DNA of 64,000 nt from VRUE01 sp963824215. Lineage in GTDB: Bacteria; Actinomycetota; Thermoleophilia; Solirubrobacterales; 70-9. Both the position numbers and the translations under genes were made by a program. This document shows, piece after piece, positions 33,755 to 41,161 of this stretch (within the stretch, counting starts at the first letter, position 1; the number at the start of each line of letters is the position of its first letter). The notes beneath the pieces are model-generated. The model was not told the origin of the DNA. It saw only the letters and a list, made by a program, of their open reading frames with translations, and ran no database searches. The stretch spans positions 62,001-126,000 of the forward strand of contig CAWGOE010000001.1 of assembly GCA_963824215.1 (NCBI GenBank), in the 5' to 3' direction.

Positions 33755-33833
33755 TATTGGAACGACACGCCCCCGAAGCACTGTTGTGCGAGAGCTGAAA
33801 GACCAGGCGGCAGAAAGACGTTCGACGGACCGA

Positions 33834-34592
33834 CTACTCGTCCTCGTGCCAAGGGGTGAGGATCCGTGGGCCGTCGGCTGTGACCGCGATCGTGAACTCG
33901 AAGTGGGCGGCCAGGGAGCCGTCCTGCGAGTAGACGGCCCAACCATCGTCCCCCATGCGGACCAGAGGACCACCGGCGTTGACCATCGGCTCGATCGCCA
34001 GCACCGTGCCCTCCTCCAGCTCCGGCCCCTTGCCCGGCTCGCCGAAATTCGGCACCTGCGGCTCCTCGTGCATGTCGCGACCGATCCCGTGGCCGACCAG
34101 AGTGCGGATGATCGAGAGCCCCTCGATCTCGACCGTCCGCTGGACCGCCGCCGAGACGTCGCCGAGGTGGTTGCCGGGCTGCATCTGCTCCGCGGCGGCG
34201 AAAAGCGCGGCCTTGGTCACATCGAGCAGCTCGCGCGCCTCTGGGCTGACGGGACCGATCGGCAACGTCATCGCCGCGTCGGAAACCCAACCGTCCTTGA
34301 TCACCCCGACGTCGACCGAGAGGACATCGCCGCGCTTCAGCTCGTATGGGCCGGGGATCCCGTGGACGACCATCGAGTTCGGCGAAGCGCAAATCGAGCC
34401 CGGAAAGCCGCGGTAGCCCTTGAAAGCAGGCTCTGCCCCCTGCGAGCGGATGAACTTCTCGGCGGCCTCGTCGAGCTCCTTGGTGGTGACGCCCGCGCGA
34501 GCCTTGGCCGCGAGCATCCGCAGGCAGCGGACGAGGATCGCCCCGGACGCGGCCATTTTGTCGACCTGCTCCGGCGTCTTGCAGATGATCAT
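33834..34592 (-). CDS. map: Type I methionine aminopeptidase
   Basis: 252 aa from ATG 34592 (GTG 34601 possible). MIICKTPEQVDKMAASG is the usual start. Metal ligands are seen in DVLSVDVGVIKDGWVSDAA (two Asp), GHGIGRDMHEEPQVPNFG (His), LEEGTVLAIEPMV (Glu) and the last Glu in HFEFTIAVT. It removes the initiator Met in the cytoplasm. It follows adk by about 31 bp in the usual secY-adk-map order. Confidence 0.96.
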   Translation of the reverse strand: MIICKTPEQVDKMAASGAILVRCLRMLAAKARAGVTTKELDEAAEKFIRSQGAEPAFKGYRGFPGSICASPNSMVVHGIPGPYELKRGDVLSVDVGVIKDGWVSDAAMTLPIGPVSPEARELLDVTKAALFAAAEQMQPGNHLGDVSAAVQRTVEIEGLSIIRTLVGHGIGRDMHEEPQVPNFGEPGKGPELEEGTVLAIEPMVNAGGPLVRMGDDGWAVYSQDGSLAAHFEFTIAVTADGPRILTPWHEDE

Positions 34593-34623
34593 CCGATACA
34601 CGCTAACCGCACCGCCAACCGGC

Positions 34624-35301
34624 TCAGATGGCCTCGTCGGCTTCCAGCTTCAGGGTTGCCAAGGAGCGGCGTAACTCGTCGGCGACCGCATCTGGGGCGG
34701 CGCCGCCGTCGATGCGGCGCAACAGGCTCTGATGGTCGTAGTAGTCGATCAAGGGCTCAGTCTTCTCGTGGTAGGTCTCGAGCCGGTGGCGAATCACCTC
34801 GGGCTTGTCGTCATCGCGCACGATCAACTCACTGCCGTCGACGTCACAGACCCCCTCCGTTTCCGGCGGGTTGAACTCGACGTGGAAGACGTGACCGTTC
34901 TCGACGCAGGTGCGGCGGCCACCCAGGCGCCGCATCACCTCCTCGTCGCTGGCATCGATCAGCAGCACGCCTGTCAGCTTGCGGCCGAGCTCGCCAAGCT
35001 TCTCCGCCAACGCCTCGGCCTGGGGCACGGTGCGCGGGAAGCCATCGAGAATGAAACCATCGGCAGCCTCGGCCGAGTCGATCCGCTCGGCGATCGCGCC
35101 GACGATCACGCCATCTGGAACCAGGTCGCCACGATCCATGTACTGCTTGGCGGCCTTTCCCAGCTCGGTTTCGTCACGCACGGCCGCACGCAGAATGTCC
35201 CCAGTCGCGTAGTAGGGCAGCTGCAGATCTTCCTGCAACCGCTCCCCCTGCGTGCCCTTACCGCTGCCGGGCGGGCCAAGAAGTACGAGGTTGAGCTCTA
35301 T
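34624..35301 (-). CDS. adk: Adenylate kinase, apparently with a non-standard AUA start
   Basis: 225 aa if translation starts at ATA 35301, which overlaps the secY TAG (ATAG) with GAGGG 9 nt upstream. The P-loop LVLLGPPGSGKGTQ begins at about residue 5, but no ATG, GTG or TTG precedes it in frame; the first such codon (TTG 35238) would remove the P-loop. LID lysine/cysteine-type segment (GRRTCVENGHVFHVEFNPPETEGVCDVDG) and FPRTVPQAEAL (NMP bind) are intact. Converts ATP + AMP to 2 ADP. The start is uncertain; the product is not. Confidence 0.9.
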   Translation of the reverse strand: MELNLVLLGPPGSGKGTQGERLQEDLQLPYYATGDILRAAVRDETELGKAAKQYMDRGDLVPDGVIVGAIAERIDSAEAADGFILDGFPRTVPQAEALAEKLGELGRKLTGVLLIDASDEEVMRRLGGRRTCVENGHVFHVEFNPPETEGVCDVDGSELIVRDDDKPEVIRHRLETYHEKTEPLIDYYDHQSLLRRIDGGAAPDAVADELRRSLATLKLEADEAI

Positions 35302-36569
35302 TTGAGGAAGCCCTCGTAATTGCGCATCATCAGCTGTGCCTCGAGTTGCTTGACCGTATCCAAGGCAACGCCGATCACGATCAGGATCGAGGTGCCGCCG
35401 AAGAAGAAGTTCGCCGACGTCTGGCTGATCAAGATCGTCGGCAATGCGGCCACTGCGCCCAGATAAAGAGCGCCGGGGAAGGTAAGGCGGGAGAGGATGC
35501 GGTCGAGGTATTCAGCGGTCGGCCGCCCCGGGCGCACGCCCGGGATGAAACCGCCGTATTTCTTCAAGTTGTCGGCTTGATCCACCGGGTTGAAGGTGAC
35601 CGCCGTATAGAAGTAGGTGAAGACGATGATGAAGAAGACCTCGCCGACCACGTAAGCCCAGCCGTTGGGACTGAAGAAAGCAGCGAAGTCGAGCGCTGCG
35701 GGGGTGTTGAGCAGCTGTCCGATCGTCGGCGGGAAGGCCATGATCGAGGCGGCGAAGATGACCGGGATCACGCCGGCCATGTTGACCCGCAGCGGCAGGT
35801 AGGTGGACCCGCCGGAGGTCATTTTGCGCCCCACGACCCGTTTCGCGTACTGAACCGGGATACGGCGCTGTCCCTCCTGGACGAAGACGATCGCGACGAT
35901 CACTGCCAGGGCGACGAAGGGCATCATCACCTTGAATACTGGGTCGGGGTTGGTCCACCAGGCCTGGATCCCGCCCGGTAGGCCGGAGACGATCGAGGCG
36001 AAGATCAGCAGCGAGATGCCGTTGCCGATGCCGCGCTGGGTGATCAGCTCGCCGATCCACATCAGCAAGGTGCAGCCGGCCGTCAGGCAGATCACGATCA
36101 GGAGGATTTTCGGCCCGGTGAGGTCGCCGATCACGTTGCCGCCGGCCTGGCTGCCGAACGAGCGGAAGAGGAAGACAAAGCCCCAGGCCTGGGCAAAGGC
36201 CAGCCCGACGGTGAGGTAGCGCGTGTACTGGGTGATCTTCTGCTGCCCCACCTCGCCTTCTTTCTGCAGTTTCTCCAGCGAGGGGACAACGACGGTCAGC
36301 AGCTGCAGGATGATCGAGGCGGTGATGTAGGGCATGATCCCCAGCGCGAAGAGCGAGAGCCGCTCCAGCGCGCCGCCCGAGAAGAGGCTCAGAAAGCCCA
36401 GCACGTTGCTGCCGGAGAAGTTCTGTGAGAGTTCCTTGACCGCGTCGGCATCCACCCCGGGCGCGGGGATGTAAGCGCCGAGCCGGTAGAGCAGCAGCAT
36501 CGCCGCGGTGAAGGCAAGTTTCTTGCGGATCTCCGCGACGCTGAAAGCGTTCGCAATAGTCCTGAGCAT
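35298..36569 (-). CDS. secY: Protein translocase subunit SecY
   Basis: 423 aa with ten membrane helices. The plug and signature stretch PGVDADAVKELSQNFSGSNVLGFLSLFSGGALERLSLFALGIMPYITASIILQLLTV and the C-terminal loop QGGFIPGVRPGRPTAEYLDRIL-like region are present (KKYGGFIPGVRPG). It forms the SecYEG channel in the cytoplasmic membrane. Its start overlaps the rplO stop (TAATG) and its stop overlaps the adk start, so it is tightly embedded in the spc operon. Confidence 0.98.
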   Translation of the reverse strand: MLRTIANAFSVAEIRKKLAFTAAMLLLYRLGAYIPAPGVDADAVKELSQNFSGSNVLGFLSLFSGGALERLSLFALGIMPYITASIILQLLTVVVPSLEKLQKEGEVGQQKITQYTRYLTVGLAFAQAWGFVFLFRSFGSQAGGNVIGDLTGPKILLIVICLTAGCTLLMWIGELITQRGIGNGISLLIFASIVSGLPGGIQAWWTNPDPVFKVMMPFVALAVIVAIVFVQEGQRRIPVQYAKRVVGRKMTSGGSTYLPLRVNMAGVIPVIFAASIMAFPPTIGQLLNTPAALDFAAFFSPNGWAYVVGEVFFIIVFTYFYTAVTFNPVDQADNLKKYGGFIPGVRPGRPTAEYLDRILSRLTFPGALYLGAVAALPTILISQTSANFFFGGTSILIVIGVALDTVKQLEAQLMMRNYEGFLK

Positions 36570-37096
36570 TACGGCTCCAGAGTGTGACAGGAACCGCCAG
36601 CAGCCTCGATCTTCTCTTTGGCTGCCGCGCTGAAGGCGTGCGCGTGGACATCGAGCTTCTTCGAGATCTCACCGCGGGCGAGGATCTTGACCGGATCGGA
36701 GCGCTTCGCCAGGCCCTTCTCCTTGAGTGACTCGACGCTTACCTCAGCTCCCGCGTCGAAGCGCTCCTCGAGGTCGCCGACGTTGACCGGCTGGGTCGAG
36801 GTGCGGAAGTTCTCGAAGGGCATCGACTGCTTTTTGTGCGGGCCGCGCAGCTTTCGCATCCGCATGTGGATCGGGTTCTGCCCACCCTCGTAGCCAGCCT
36901 TGCGCTTACGGCCGGAGCGCGCCCCGGCCCCCTTGTGCCCGCGCCCAGAAGTCTTCCCCAGCCCACTCCCCTCGCCGCGTCCAATCCGCTTGCGCGGCCG
37001 TTTCGAGCCAGGCTTGGGCGAAAGGTTATGAAGCCCAATCTCCAGCGAACGCTCGCTGGGAGCGTCGTCCTTGGCTTTGTCGGCCTTCTCAGCCAC
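36569..37096 (-). CDS. rplO: 50S ribosomal protein L15
   Basis: 175 aa from GTG 37096, behind GGTGGAGGTGG. It has the basic glycine-rich N-terminal half (RKRIGRGEGSGLGKTSGRGHKGAGARSGRKRKAGYEGGQ) and the C-terminal VNVGDLEERF ... KILARGEISKKLDVHAHAFSAAAKEKIEAAGG. About 30 extra polar residues precede the usual L15 start. It overlaps rpmD by 8 bp. Confidence 0.97.
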   Translation of the reverse strand: MAEKADKAKDDAPSERSLEIGLHNLSPKPGSKRPRKRIGRGEGSGLGKTSGRGHKGAGARSGRKRKAGYEGGQNPIHMRMRKLRGPHKKQSMPFENFRTSTQPVNVGDLEERFDAGAEVSVESLKEKGLAKRSDPVKILARGEISKKLDVHAHAFSAAAKEKIEAAGGSCHTLEP

Positions 37097-37268
37097 CGTC
37101 CACCTCCACCAGATGCGAAACAACCCTCAACTGCCCCTGCAGCTGCGGAGAATCTTTCTTCTCAGCGGAGGAACCGATCTTCCCCAGCCCGAGCGCGTAA
37201 AGCGTCGCTTTCTGGCTGGGATTCGTCCCCGCGGCAGACCGAACCTGCTTGACCTTGACCACACTCAC
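37089..37268 (-). CDS. rpmD: 50S ribosomal protein L30
   Basis: 59 aa. GTG 37268 overlaps the rpsE TGA (GTGA). VSVVKVKQVRSAAGTNPSQKATLYALGLGKIG matches the L30 core (VKxVRSxxGxxxxQkxTLxaLGLgKi), and the C-terminus reads LRVVSHLVEVDGG. It is too short to appear in a 60-residue ORF scan but lies exactly in the spc position between S5 and L15, with overlaps on both sides. Confidence 0.95.
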   Translation of the reverse strand: MSVVKVKQVRSAAGTNPSQKATLYALGLGKIGSSAEKKDSPQLQGQLRVVSHLVEVDGG

Positions 37269-38089
37269 GACTGCTCCTCGGCTTTCGGCTCCTCAGCTTT
37301 CTCCTCGGCTGGGGCGGCCGCCGTCTCGGCCGGAGCCTCCTCAGCTTTCGCGGCATCGGCCTCTCCGGCGGGTGGCGCCGTAGGGGGGACCTCCTCTGAG
37401 GAAGCTTTAGCTACCGCAGGAGGAGGTGGGTCCCCTACGGTGACAGGACCCGCCGGCGAGGACTCGCTCGCGTCCCCTGCGCCGACAGGACCCGCGGCCT
37501 GAGGCCCCGGTCCCTCGGCCTCCGAACCCTCGGCGGAAATGGTGGTCGCGCCGTTGGTCTTCTCAACTCCAAGCACCTGAGCAACGGTCAACCCACGAAG
37601 CTCTGCGACCTCCTCTGGCCTACGAAGCCGGACCAGCCCGTCCATCGTCGCCTTGACCAGGTTGATCGGGTTCTGCGTGCCAATGCTCTTGGTCAGCACA
37701 TCCCGCACCCCACCCAGCTCGAGCACGGCGCGCACGCCGCCGCCGGCGATGACGCCGGTACCCGGGCTGGCCGGGCGCAGGACGACGTGGCCGGCGCCGT
37801 AGCGGCCGATGATTTTGTGGGTCAGCGTCTGCCCGTATTTGGGCACGCGGATCAAGCTCTTGCGCGCGTTCTCGACCGCCTTCTGGATCGCCAGCGGGAC
37901 CTCGCGTGCCTTGCCGTAGCCGATTCCGACGACGCCCTCTTCGTCGCCGACGGCGACCAGCGCGGTGAAGGAGAAGCGGCGGCCGCCCTTGACTACCTTG
38001 GCAACGCGGTTGATCTCGATCACGCGCTCCTGGAGATCGAGCCCGCGCGGGCTCACCGTCTCCACGTTGGTCATGTCCATGCCCTTCAT
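37265..38089 (-). CDS. rpsE: 30S ribosomal protein S5 with long acidic C-terminal extension
   Basis: 274 aa; S5 is normally about 165-200 aa. Residues 15-175 are a normal S5 (LDLQERVIEINRVAKVVKGGRRFSFTALVAVGD, LRPASPGTGVIAGGGVRAVLELGGVRDVLTKSIG). Residues 176-274 are an Ala/Glu/Pro extension. Residues about 211-241 are encoded by a palindromic repeat also present in rpsQ; both give GDPPPPAVAKASS. ATG 38089 is used here; ATG 38074 is an alternative. The stop overlaps the rpmD start. Confidence 0.95.
   Translation of the reverse strand: MKGMDMTNVETVSPRGLDLQERVIEINRVAKVVKGGRRFSFTALVAVGDEEGVVGIGYGKAREVPLAIQKAVENARKSLIRVPKYGQTLTHKIIGRYGAGHVVLRPASPGTGVIAGGGVRAVLELGGVRDVLTKSIGTQNPINLVKATMDGLVRLRRPEEVAELRGLTVAQVLGVEKTNGATTISAEGSEAEGPGPQAAGPVGAGDASESSPAGPVTVGDPPPPAVAKASSEEVPPTAPPAGEADAAKAEEAPAETAAAPAEEKAEEPKAEEQS
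37365..37456 (-). repeat. In-frame palindromic element (family 4) within rpsE
   Basis: Three stacked stems: CCGGCGGGT/ACCCGCCGG (37365-37373, 37448-37456), CCGTAGGGG/CCCCTACGG (37378-37386, 37432-37440), ACCTCCTC/GAGGAGGT (37389-37396, 37420-37427), closing a 23-nt loop with AGGAAGCTTTAGCTACCG. The same structure occurs at 41709-41800 in rpsQ with compensating stem changes and an almost unchanged loop. A truncated third copy (one arm) is at 37472-37496. Confidence 0.85.
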
Positions 38090-38135
38090 CGGACCGGACA
38101 GGGTAGCTGGATGGACAAGGCGCGGCGGCGGGCCA

Positions 38136-38489
38136 TCAGAACTTCAGCCCCTTCTCCCTGGCGCCTTCGGCTAGAGCCTTCACGCGGCCGTGGAACTTGT
38201 AGCCGCCGCGATCGAAAACACAGGTCTCAACGCCCGCTTTCTTGGCGCGCTCGGCGAGCAGCTCGCCCGCCCGTTTCGCCTGCTCGCTTGCCGTCAGCTT
38301 GCGCAGCTCCGGCTCGGTCCAGTTGACCGCGGCCAGGGTCTGGCCAGCGGCGTCGTCAACGAGCTGGGCAAAGACACCGCGGTTGGAGCGGTAGACGGAA
38401 AGGCGCGGACGCTCGGCGCTGCCGATGATGCGGGCGCGGACCCGGCGGCGACGGCGCAGGCGCTGCTGGCGCTTGGTCATGACGGTCAT
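38136..38489 (-). CDS. rplR: 50S ribosomal protein L18
   Basis: 117 aa. RLRRRRRVRARIIGSAERPRLSVYRSNRGVFAQLVDDAAGQTLAAVNWTE is the L18 N-terminal half, and VFDRGGYKFHGRVKALAEGAREKGLKF is the normal end. Binds 5S rRNA in the central protuberance. ATG overlaps the rplF TGA (ATGA). There is a 46-bp gap to rpsE. Confidence 0.98.
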   Translation of the reverse strand: MTVMTKRQQRLRRRRRVRARIIGSAERPRLSVYRSNRGVFAQLVDDAAGQTLAAVNWTEPELRKLTASEQAKRAGELLAERAKKAGVETCVFDRGGYKFHGRVKALAEGAREKGLKF

Positions 38490-39019
38490 GCGCGCTTGCC
38501 TACCTTGCGCATCACGTGCTCGTCGCGGTAGCGAATCCCCTTGCCCTTGTAGGGCTCCGGCGGGCGGCGCTTGCGGATGTCCGCCGCGACCTGGCCGACC
38601 AGCTGCTTGTCGATGCCGCGCACGATGACCTCGGTCGGCTGCGGAACCTCGAACTCGATCCCCTCCGGCGGCTCGATCGAGACCGGATGCGAGTAGCCGA
38701 GCGCCAGCTCGAGGCTCTTGCCTTTGAGCTGGGCGCGGTAACCGACTCCCTGGATCTCCAGCCGCTTCTCGAAGCCGTCGGTAACGCCCTCGACCATGTT
38801 CGCGATCAAGCTGCGGGTCAGCCCGTGCAGGGCGCGGTGCTCACCGCGATCGGTCGGCCGCTGCACGGTCACGGCGCCGTTCTCCTGCTCAACCGTCATA
38901 TCGGCCGCGAGCCTCTGCTCCAGCTCCCCCTTTGGGCCCTTGACCGCGACTCGCCCAGGGGCGAGCTCGACCGTTACGGACTCGGGGACGACAATTGGCT
39001 TTCTTCCGATTCGGCTCAT
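38486..39019 (-). CDS. rplF: 50S ribosomal protein L6
   Basis: 177 aa. MSRIGRKPIVVPESVTVELAPGRVAVKGPKGEL opens the first L6 fold; the second has VGYRAQLKGKSLELALGYSHPVSIEPPEGIEFEVPQPTEVIVRGIDKQLVGQVAADIRKRRPPEPYKGKGIRY, which is the L6 signature. It follows rpsH by 9 bp and overlaps rplR by 4. Located near the factor-binding centre of the 50S subunit. Confidence 0.98.
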   Translation of the reverse strand: MSRIGRKPIVVPESVTVELAPGRVAVKGPKGELEQRLAADMTVEQENGAVTVQRPTDRGEHRALHGLTRSLIANMVEGVTDGFEKRLEIQGVGYRAQLKGKSLELALGYSHPVSIEPPEGIEFEVPQPTEVIVRGIDKQLVGQVAADIRKRRPPEPYKGKGIRYRDEHVMRKVGKRA

Positions 39020-39028
39020 AAATCTCGT

Positions 39029-39424
39029 CTACCAGACGTAGGCAACTACCTCGCCGCCGACGCCCTTCGCCTTGGCTTCGTGCCCGGTCATCACGCCAAC
39101 CGAGGTGCTGATGATCGCGGTGCCGCTGCCGCCGTGCACGCGCGGCACTTCCTTGTGATCGACGTAGCGCCGCCGCCCCGGCCGTGAGACCCGCTCCAGC
39201 CCAATGATCACCGGGCGGCGGTCCTCGGTGTACTTGAGCCGGATCTCGATCGCCTCGCCGACTTTTGCCGACTTACGGTGGAAGTCGCGAATGTACCCCT
39301 GCTCCTTGAGGATGCGGGACATCTCCTCCTTCAGGCGGGAGGCGGGGATCTCCACGTCGTCATGGCCGGAGCCAAGCGCGTTGCGGATCCGGGTCAGGTA
39401 ATCGGCTATTGGGTCGTTGAGCAT
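39029..39424 (-). CDS. rpsH: 30S ribosomal protein S8
   Basis: 131 aa. MLNDPIADYLTRIRNALGSGHDDVEIPASRLKEEMSRILKEQGYI and the C-terminal GGSGTAIISTSVGVMTGHEAKAKGVGGEVVAYVW are the two S8 domains. S8 binds 16S h21 and in E. coli represses the spc operon through rplE mRNA; no such site is recognised here. It follows rpsN by 21 bp. Confidence 0.98.
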   Translation of the reverse strand: MLNDPIADYLTRIRNALGSGHDDVEIPASRLKEEMSRILKEQGYIRDFHRKSAKVGEAIEIRLKYTEDRRPVIIGLERVSRPGRRRYVDHKEVPRVHGGSGTAIISTSVGVMTGHEAKAKGVGGEVVAYVW

Positions 39425-39445
39425 GGTTCTGTTGGTCCCGTCTGC

Positions 39446-39631
39446 CTACCAGCTCGACTTGGTCATGCCCGGGACATAGCCCTCGTGGGCAGCGTTACGC
39501 AGACAAATCCGGCAAAGGCCGAACTTGCGGAAGTAGCCGCGCGGGCGCCCACAGCGCCGGCAGCGGTTGTACTCGCGCGTTTTGAACTTGGACCCGCGGG
39601 CCTGCTTCACCTTCATCGAAGTCTTAGCCAT
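39446..39631 (-). CDS. rpsN: 30S ribosomal protein S14, zinc type (S14Z)
   Basis: 61 aa from ATG 39631. Zinc ligands C24-x2-C27 and C40-x2-C43 are seen in NRCRRCGRPRGYFRKFGLCRICLRNAA; the C-terminus GYVPGMTKSSW is typical. It keeps the short zinc form, not the long C- paralogue. It overlaps the end of rplE by 8 bp, indicating tight coupling. Confidence 0.96.
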   Translation of the reverse strand: MAKTSMKVKQARGSKFKTREYNRCRRCGRPRGYFRKFGLCRICLRNAAHEGYVPGMTKSSW

Positions 39632-40445
39632 CCTCAGAAGTCTCCTCGCTGGCCGAATTCTCGGCCTCTTCGCTCTCACCCTCCGTAGCCTCGCCCTCAT
39701 CGCCGGCCTCGGGCTCCGGCTCGGGCTTGGCATACGCGTCGGGGTTCTCCTCTTTCAGCTGCTCCAGAGCAGCCTGCTCGGCCTCGGCCCGCTGCCGGGC
39801 TTCCTCCTTGCGCTTCTCCTCCTCAGCCGCCGCTTCAGCCTCGGCGTCACGACTGCCCGGCCGCCCCTCTTTGGCAAACGGCATACCGAGCCCGAGCAAC
39901 AGCTCGAAGGCCTCCTCATCGGTGGGAGCGGAGGTCGCGATGGTGACATCGAGCCCGCGTACCTCATCGATCGAGTCGTAATCGATTTCCGGGAAGATCA
40001 GCTGCTCCTTGACCCCCATCGAGTAGTTGCCGCGGCCGTCAAAAGAACGCGGGTTGAGGCCGCGGAAGTCGCGGATGCGCGGCACCGCGATCGAGGTCAG
40101 CCGGTCGAAGAACTCCCACATCCGCGCCCGGCGAAGAGTGACGGAGAGCCCAACTGGCATCCCCTCGCGAACCTTGAACGAAGCGATCGACTTACGGGCC
40201 CGGCGCACGCTCGGCTGTTGGCCGGCGATCGTCGCCAGCTGCTCCTGCGCAGCCTCGAGCATCTTGGCGTTCTGCTTCGCCTCGCCGACCCCCATGTTGA
40301 GGACGATCTTCTGCAGGCGCGGCACTTGCATCGCGCTCGAGTAGCCGAATTTCTGGGTCAGCGCCGGCGCGACCTCCTGCTCATAGCGCTCGCGCAAGCG
40401 CGGCGGGGGCGCAGCCTGGGACTGTGGGGTCGTTGCCGCCTCCAT
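39624..40445 (-). CDS. rplE: 50S ribosomal protein L5 with long C-terminal coiled extension
   Basis: 273 aa; L5 is normally about 180 aa. Residues 15-190 are a normal L5 (LRERYEQEVAPALTQKFGYSSAMQVPRLQKIVLNMGVGEAKQNAKMLEAAQEQLATIAGQQP; FRGLNPRSFDGRGNYSMGVKEQLIFPEIDYD). Residues 191-273 form a charged coiled-coil and acidic tail (EAEAAAEEEKRKEEARQRAEAEQAALEQLKEENPD). ATG overlaps the rplX TAA. L5 sits at the central protuberance and would expose this tail. Confidence 0.95.
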   Translation of the reverse strand: MEAATTPQSQAAPPPRLRERYEQEVAPALTQKFGYSSAMQVPRLQKIVLNMGVGEAKQNAKMLEAAQEQLATIAGQQPSVRRARKSIASFKVREGMPVGLSVTLRRARMWEFFDRLTSIAVPRIRDFRGLNPRSFDGRGNYSMGVKEQLIFPEIDYDSIDEVRGLDVTIATSAPTDEEAFELLLGLGMPFAKEGRPGSRDAEAEAAAEEEKRKEEARQRAEAEQAALEQLKEENPDAYAKPEPEPEAGDEGEATEGESEEAENSASEETSEDG

Positions 40446-40786
40446 TAGAGCGACACCCCGCTTCGCTTCGCGAAGCGCTCGCGCTTGCCGCCTTTGTCGC
40501 GACGAACGCCAATGCGGGTGGGCTTGTTGTCTTTGGGGTCGAGCAGCATCACGTTGGAGACGTGGATCGGGCCCTCCTTCTCGACGATCCCGCCGAGCTG
40601 CTGACCCGCTTTTTTCGCGTCCTGCGTCGGGCGCGGTTTTTCGTGCCGCTTGACCAAGTTGAGGCCCTCGACGTAGACGAAGCTGCGCTTCGGCTCGGTG
40701 CGCAGGACGCGGCCGGTCTTGCCGGAGTCCTTGCCACCGATCACCTTGACCATGTCGTCGGTGGTGATCCGCATCGCCTTGCTCAT
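40445..40786 (-). CDS. rplX: 50S ribosomal protein L24
   Basis: 113 aa. TTDDMVKVIGGKDSGKTGRVLRTEPKRSFVYVEGLNLVKRHEKPRPTQDAKKAGQQLGGIVEKEGPIHVSNVMLLDPKDNKPTRIG is the KOW-containing L24 core; the end is basic. One-base overlaps with rplN (upstream) and rplE (downstream). Assembly initiator of the 50S subunit. Confidence 0.98.
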   Translation of the reverse strand: MSKAMRITTDDMVKVIGGKDSGKTGRVLRTEPKRSFVYVEGLNLVKRHEKPRPTQDAKKAGQQLGGIVEKEGPIHVSNVMLLDPKDNKPTRIGVRRDKGGKRERFAKRSGVSL

Positions 40787-41157
40787 CAGAGAACCTCCGG
40801 AGCAAGCGAGACGATTTTCATGAAGTTGCGCTCGCGCAGCTCGCGGGCCACCGGCCCGAAGATGCGGGTGCCGCGCGGGTTGTTGCTGGCTGGGTCGATC
40901 AGCACCGCGGCGTTCTCGTCGAAAGAGATGTAGGTGCCATCCGAGCGGCCAAGCTGCTTCTTTGTTCGCACCACAACCGCCTGAACGACCTCGCCCTTGC
41001 GGACGCCACCCTGCGGGCTGGCCTGTTTGACCGTCGCCGTGATCACGTCGCCGACACCGGCATAGCGCCGGTGGGAACCACCTTTTACCCGGATGCAGAG
41101 GATCTCCCGCGCACCCGAGTTGTCAGCAACCTTGAGTCTGGACTCCTGCTGGATCAT
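40786..41157 (-). CDS. rplN: 50S ribosomal protein L14
   Basis: 123 aa. MIQQESRLKVADNSGAREILCIRVKGGSHRRYAGVGDVITATVKQASPQGGVRKGEVVQAVVVRTKK is the canonical L14 sequence; the end is FGPVARELRERNFMKIVSLAPEVL. No extension. It is preceded 4 bp upstream by rpsQ. L14 contacts L19 and the 30S subunit across the interface. Confidence 0.98.
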   Translation of the reverse strand: MIQQESRLKVADNSGAREILCIRVKGGSHRRYAGVGDVITATVKQASPQGGVRKGEVVQAVVVRTKKQLGRSDGTYISFDENAAVLIDPASNNPRGTRIFGPVARELRERNFMKIVSLAPEVL

Positions 41158-41161
41158 CGCT

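Noticed and set aside
33377..33973. 198-codon minus frame containing L36
   Set aside because: Only the last 37 codons (from ATG 33490) match L36; the rest crosses the four-armed structure.
34624..35238. adk starting at TTG 35238
   Set aside because: This would delete the ATP-binding P-loop, which is clearly encoded just upstream.
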